From Candidatus Woesearchaeota archaeon (lineage in GTDB: Archaea; Nanobdellota; Nanobdellia; Woesearchaeales; JACPBV01): a DNA stretch of 6,600 nucleotides. Every line of letters begins with the position of its first letter. The first letter of the stretch is position 1. A program made the translations under genes and the position numbers. Below, one piece after another: positions 4,958 through 6,600 of the stretch. The stretch covers positions 1 through 6,600 of the forward strand of contig JACPBU010000120.1 of the NCBI GenBank assembly GCA_016180165.1. Direction: 5' to 3'. The notes below the pieces were generated by a model. That model was not told the DNA's origin. It ran no database searches and saw only the letters and a list, made by a program, of their open reading frames with translations.

Positions 4958-5707
4958 ATGCCGTCAAAACACGCACCAAGAAAAGGATCGATGCAGTTTT
5001 ATCCTAGAAAGAGGTCTAGTCATAAGCATCCAAGGATAAGGTCATGGGCCCCTCACGCCGAGCCGAAGCTGCTTGGGTTTGCCGGTTATAAGGTTGGCAT
5101 GACCCATGCGCTGATTGCCGACAAAAGGCAGTTCTCCCAGACGAAAGGGGCAAGCATAGCGGTGCCCTGCACCGTCCTCGAATGTCCCCCCTTAAAGGCT
5201 TTTTCTCTCCGGTTTTACAAGACGACTGACAAAGGATATCTTCCGATTGCTGATATGCTGGGCAGTTCTCTCGACAAGAGCCTGGAGCGTTCCATGCCGT
5301 TGCCGAAGAGCCCTAAAAAGGCGCTTGATCAGATTCCTGAGTTTGATGATGTCGTCGTCCTGGTCCACACTTCCCCCGGAAAGACGGGCATTGGCAAGAA
5401 GATGCCGGAAATATTCGAAATCTCTGTTGGCGGCACCAAGGAGCAGAAATTGGCTTATGCAAAAAGTATTCTTGACAAAGAGATTAATGTGTCAGACATT
5501 TTTAAGGCAGGGATGCTGGTTGATGCTCATGCTATCACCAAGGGAAAAGGTCTCCAGGGCCCGGTAAAGAGGCACGGTATTACCTTGAAGCAGGCGCACA
5601 GAAAGCAACGACCTATCTATTGGAGGGTGTTTCCCGCTTTGTCTTTTCAATTTTACTTTCCCGGTACGCCCAAACAAAAAGCTGCTGGTGGAGCAGCCCA
5701 ACATTAG
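4958..5707 (+). CDS. rpl3: Large-subunit ribosomal protein uL3, N-terminal two thirds; frame broken
   Basis: L3 binds 23S rRNA early in assembly and reaches the peptidyl-transferase centre. The open frame gives 249 residues, against about 330-350 in archaea. Residues 1-218 are typical archaeal L3: RKGSMQFYPRKRS (8-20), PRIRSWAPH (25-33), LLGFAGYKVGMTHALI (38-53), DIFKAGMLVDAHAITKGKG (180-198) and LQGPVKRHGITL (199-210). After HRKQR (214-218) the frame no longer resembles L3 and stops at TAA-free but premature TAG 5705-5707. The conserved GPW...GQxGxHxRTxxN block and the GSVPGP segment are absent, while an L3-like tail lies in another frame (see 5646-5723). The ATG at 4958 gives the expected MPSKHAPRKG start. 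The gene heads an L3-L4-L23 cluster. Translation of the intact N-terminal frame is certain as a reading; whether the product works is doubtful. Confidence 0.9.
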   Translation: MPSKHAPRKGSMQFYPRKRSSHKHPRIRSWAPHAEPKLLGFAGYKVGMTHALIADKRQFSQTKGASIAVPCTVLECPPLKAFSLRFYKTTDKGYLPIADMLGSSLDKSLERSMPLPKSPKKALDQIPEFDDVVVLVHTSPGKTGIGKKMPEIFEISVGGTKEQKLAYAKSILDKEINVSDIFKAGMLVDAHAITKGKGLQGPVKRHGITLKQAHRKQRPIYWRVFPALSFQFYFPGTPKQKAAGGAAQH

Positions 5708-5723
5708 TTTCATTAATGGATAG
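5646..5723 (+). pseudogene. rpl3: Out-of-frame C-terminal tail of uL3
   Basis: Read in the frame ending at TAG 5721-5723, this encodes 25 residues starting FNFTFPVRPNKK and ending QPNISFING. It matches the archaeal L3 tail pattern (RFxxxxRPNxxx...P.I.YIS), and its stop lies 33 bases before the rpl4 ATG, the normal gene spacing. The upstream 5611-5640 in a third frame reads TYLLEGVSRF, which resembles the YxLxKGSVPG segment of the same region, with lower certainty. So the 3' end of rpl3 seems present but separated from the 5' part by a deletion of roughly 70-80 codons and one or more frame changes. Confidence 0.65.
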
Positions 5724-5744
5724 TTGAGAGAGGATTGGTTCATC

Positions 5745-5750
5745 AGGAGA
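5745..5750 (+). promoter_or_regulatory. Shine-Dalgarno site that fixes the rpl4 start
   Basis: AGGAGA, six bases before the ATG at 5757. It selects that ATG over the in-frame TTG at 5724, whose added residues do not match L4. Confidence 0.75.
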
Positions 5751-5756
5751 AAAAAG

Positions 5757-6563
5757 ATGGAAGTCACAGTCAAAGCAAAGGACGGTAGCGATAAAGGAAA
5801 GATTATGCTGCCTGAGCAGTTTCACGAGCAGCTGAGGCCCGACCTCGTCCAGAGGGCAGTGTTAGCTTTGCAGTCTCATCGGAGGAAAGCATATGGTACC
5901 TCGCCCCTTGCAGGAAAGCGTGCATCAGCAAAATTGTCAAGGCAGAGGCGCTCGTACAAAGGGTCTTATGGTTTAGGGATCTCACGTGTCCCAAGAAAAA
6001 TAATGAGCAGGAGGGGGCGCAGGTTGAATTGGGTCGGTGCTTTTGCCCCAGGCATGCGGGGAGGCAGGAGGGCACACCCCCCAAAGGCTGAAAAGATATG
6101 GTGGCAGGACATTAACAAGAAAGAGAGAAGAAAATCACTGCGCTCGGCCATTGCCGCATCGGTCATGAAAGATATCGTTGCGCAGCGCGGCCATAAGATT
6201 CCCCCCTCATTTCCATTCATCCTCGATGCTTCGATCGAAGAAATACAGAAGACAAAGATGATCCTTGATTTCCTTAGAGTGGCAGGATTCGATGAGGAGC
6301 TTGCACGCTCGAAGATAAAGAAGGTGAGGGCAGGGAAAGGAAAGGCTCGTGACAGGAAATATAAAAAGAGGAAAGGTATCCTGTTTGTTGTCGGAAAGGA
6401 CTGCGGGTTATTGCATGCGGCAAGGAATATTCCTGGAACTGATGTTTGTGTGGTTGGAGATCTTAATACTGAGTTGCTTGCGCCGGGAGGAGCTCTTGGA
6501 AGGGTTACCCTCTGGACAGCTTCAGCGGTCGAAAAGATGGAGAAGGAAAGATTATTCCTGTGA
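5757..6563 (+). CDS. rpl4: Large-subunit ribosomal protein uL4 (archaeal L4)
   Basis: L4 binds 23S rRNA and lines the peptide exit tunnel. The 268-residue product is near the usual archaeal length (about 250-260). It shows the archaeal pattern throughout: RAVLALQSHRRKAYGTSPLAG (33-53), the tunnel-loop region SRVPRKIMSRRGRRLNWVGA (76-95), APGMRGGRRAHPPKAEKIW (97-115), INKKERRKSLRSAIAAS (119-135), and the C-terminal domain with GILFVVGKDCGLLHAARNIPG (207-227) and LLAPGGALGRVTLWTASAVEK (240-260). A very basic stretch lies at 186-206. The start follows the AGGAGA site. The gene is followed by rpl23 after two bases, so the two are co-transcribed and probably translationally coupled. L4 regulates its own operon in some bacteria; whether it does here is unknown. 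Confidence 0.96.
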   Translation: MEVTVKAKDGSDKGKIMLPEQFHEQLRPDLVQRAVLALQSHRRKAYGTSPLAGKRASAKLSRQRRSYKGSYGLGISRVPRKIMSRRGRRLNWVGAFAPGMRGGRRAHPPKAEKIWWQDINKKERRKSLRSAIAASVMKDIVAQRGHKIPPSFPFILDASIEEIQKTKMILDFLRVAGFDEELARSKIKKVRAGKGKARDRKYKKRKGILFVVGKDCGLLHAARNIPGTDVCVVGDLNTELLAPGGALGRVTLWTASAVEKMEKERLFL

Positions 6564-6565
6564 AC

Positions 6566-6600
6566 ATGAAAATCAACTATCCTCTGGCAACTGAAAAGGT
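6566..6600 (+). CDS. rpl23: Large-subunit ribosomal protein uL23 (first codons; cut by window edge)
   Basis: ATG at 6566 opens MKINYPLATEK, the standard archaeal L23 N-terminus (I-x-YPLxTEK). Only 11 codons and part of the next fit in the window. L23 binds 23S rRNA at the tunnel exit, where chaperones and SRP dock. The two-base gap after the L4 stop and the L3-L4-L23 order support the call. Confidence 0.85.
   Translation, partial: MKINYPLATEK

Noticed and set aside
5724..5756. TTG start at 5724 for rpl4
   Set aside because: The added residues do not match L4 and the ATG at 5757 has AGGAGA at the right distance.

Overview
The window looks archaeal. It carries an archaeal-type L3-L4-L23 ribosomal protein cluster, an archaeal TrmG10-type tRNA methyltransferase with a THUMP domain, and A/T boxes of the TTTATAAA kind where promoters are expected. 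The compact layout, the many genes of unknown function and the recalled style of the L3 C-terminus (an RPNKK stretch) fit a DPANN-type lineage such as Woesearchaeota. That placement is inference. No rRNA, tRNA, CRISPR array, transposase or phage gene is visible.

Layout. Positions 1-749 (minus) hold most of a thiamine-monophosphate kinase (ThiL) that runs off the left edge. A 471-bp divergent intergenic region follows, with a hairpin-rich GC/AT patchwork and a perfect 21-bp direct repeat whose second copy includes the start codon of the next gene. Positions 1221-2783 (plus) encode a 520-residue polytopic membrane protein of unknown function. It converges on, and overlaps by 110 bp, a TrmG10-like tRNA guanine-10 N2-methyltransferase (2674-3813, minus). 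A short A/T-rich gene for a membrane-anchored or secreted cysteine-rich protein follows (4048-4539, plus), apparently with a leaderless promoter.

The ribosomal cluster begins at 4958 with rpl3, then rpl4 (5757-6563) and the first codons of rpl23 (6566 to the right edge). The 418 bp before rpl3 are the most structured non-coding DNA here. They hold a strong TATA box, a perfect 8-bp hairpin with a short upstream ORF starting in its loop, a T-rich terminator-like run, a perfect 13-bp stem, a 9-bp stem and a 6-bp stem just before the rpl3 start. Several arms can pair in more than one way (AAGCCT/AGGCTT and CAAAC/GTTTG series), as expected of an attenuator or autogenous control leader, or of a small RNA gene followed by a second promoter.

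The most striking coding anomaly is rpl3. The first ~218 residues are ordinary archaeal L3. The frame then runs into unrelated sequence and stops early, while the expected L3 C-terminal tail sits in another frame and ends at 5723, just before rpl4. A conserved block of roughly 70-80 residues is missing. This is either an assembly or sequencing defect or a real lesion in an essential gene.

Together the genes cover translation (L3, L4, L23), tRNA modification (TrmG10), thiamine cofactor synthesis (ThiL) and two lineage-specific envelope proteins. Apart from the L3-L4-L23 operon they show no evidence of joint function.
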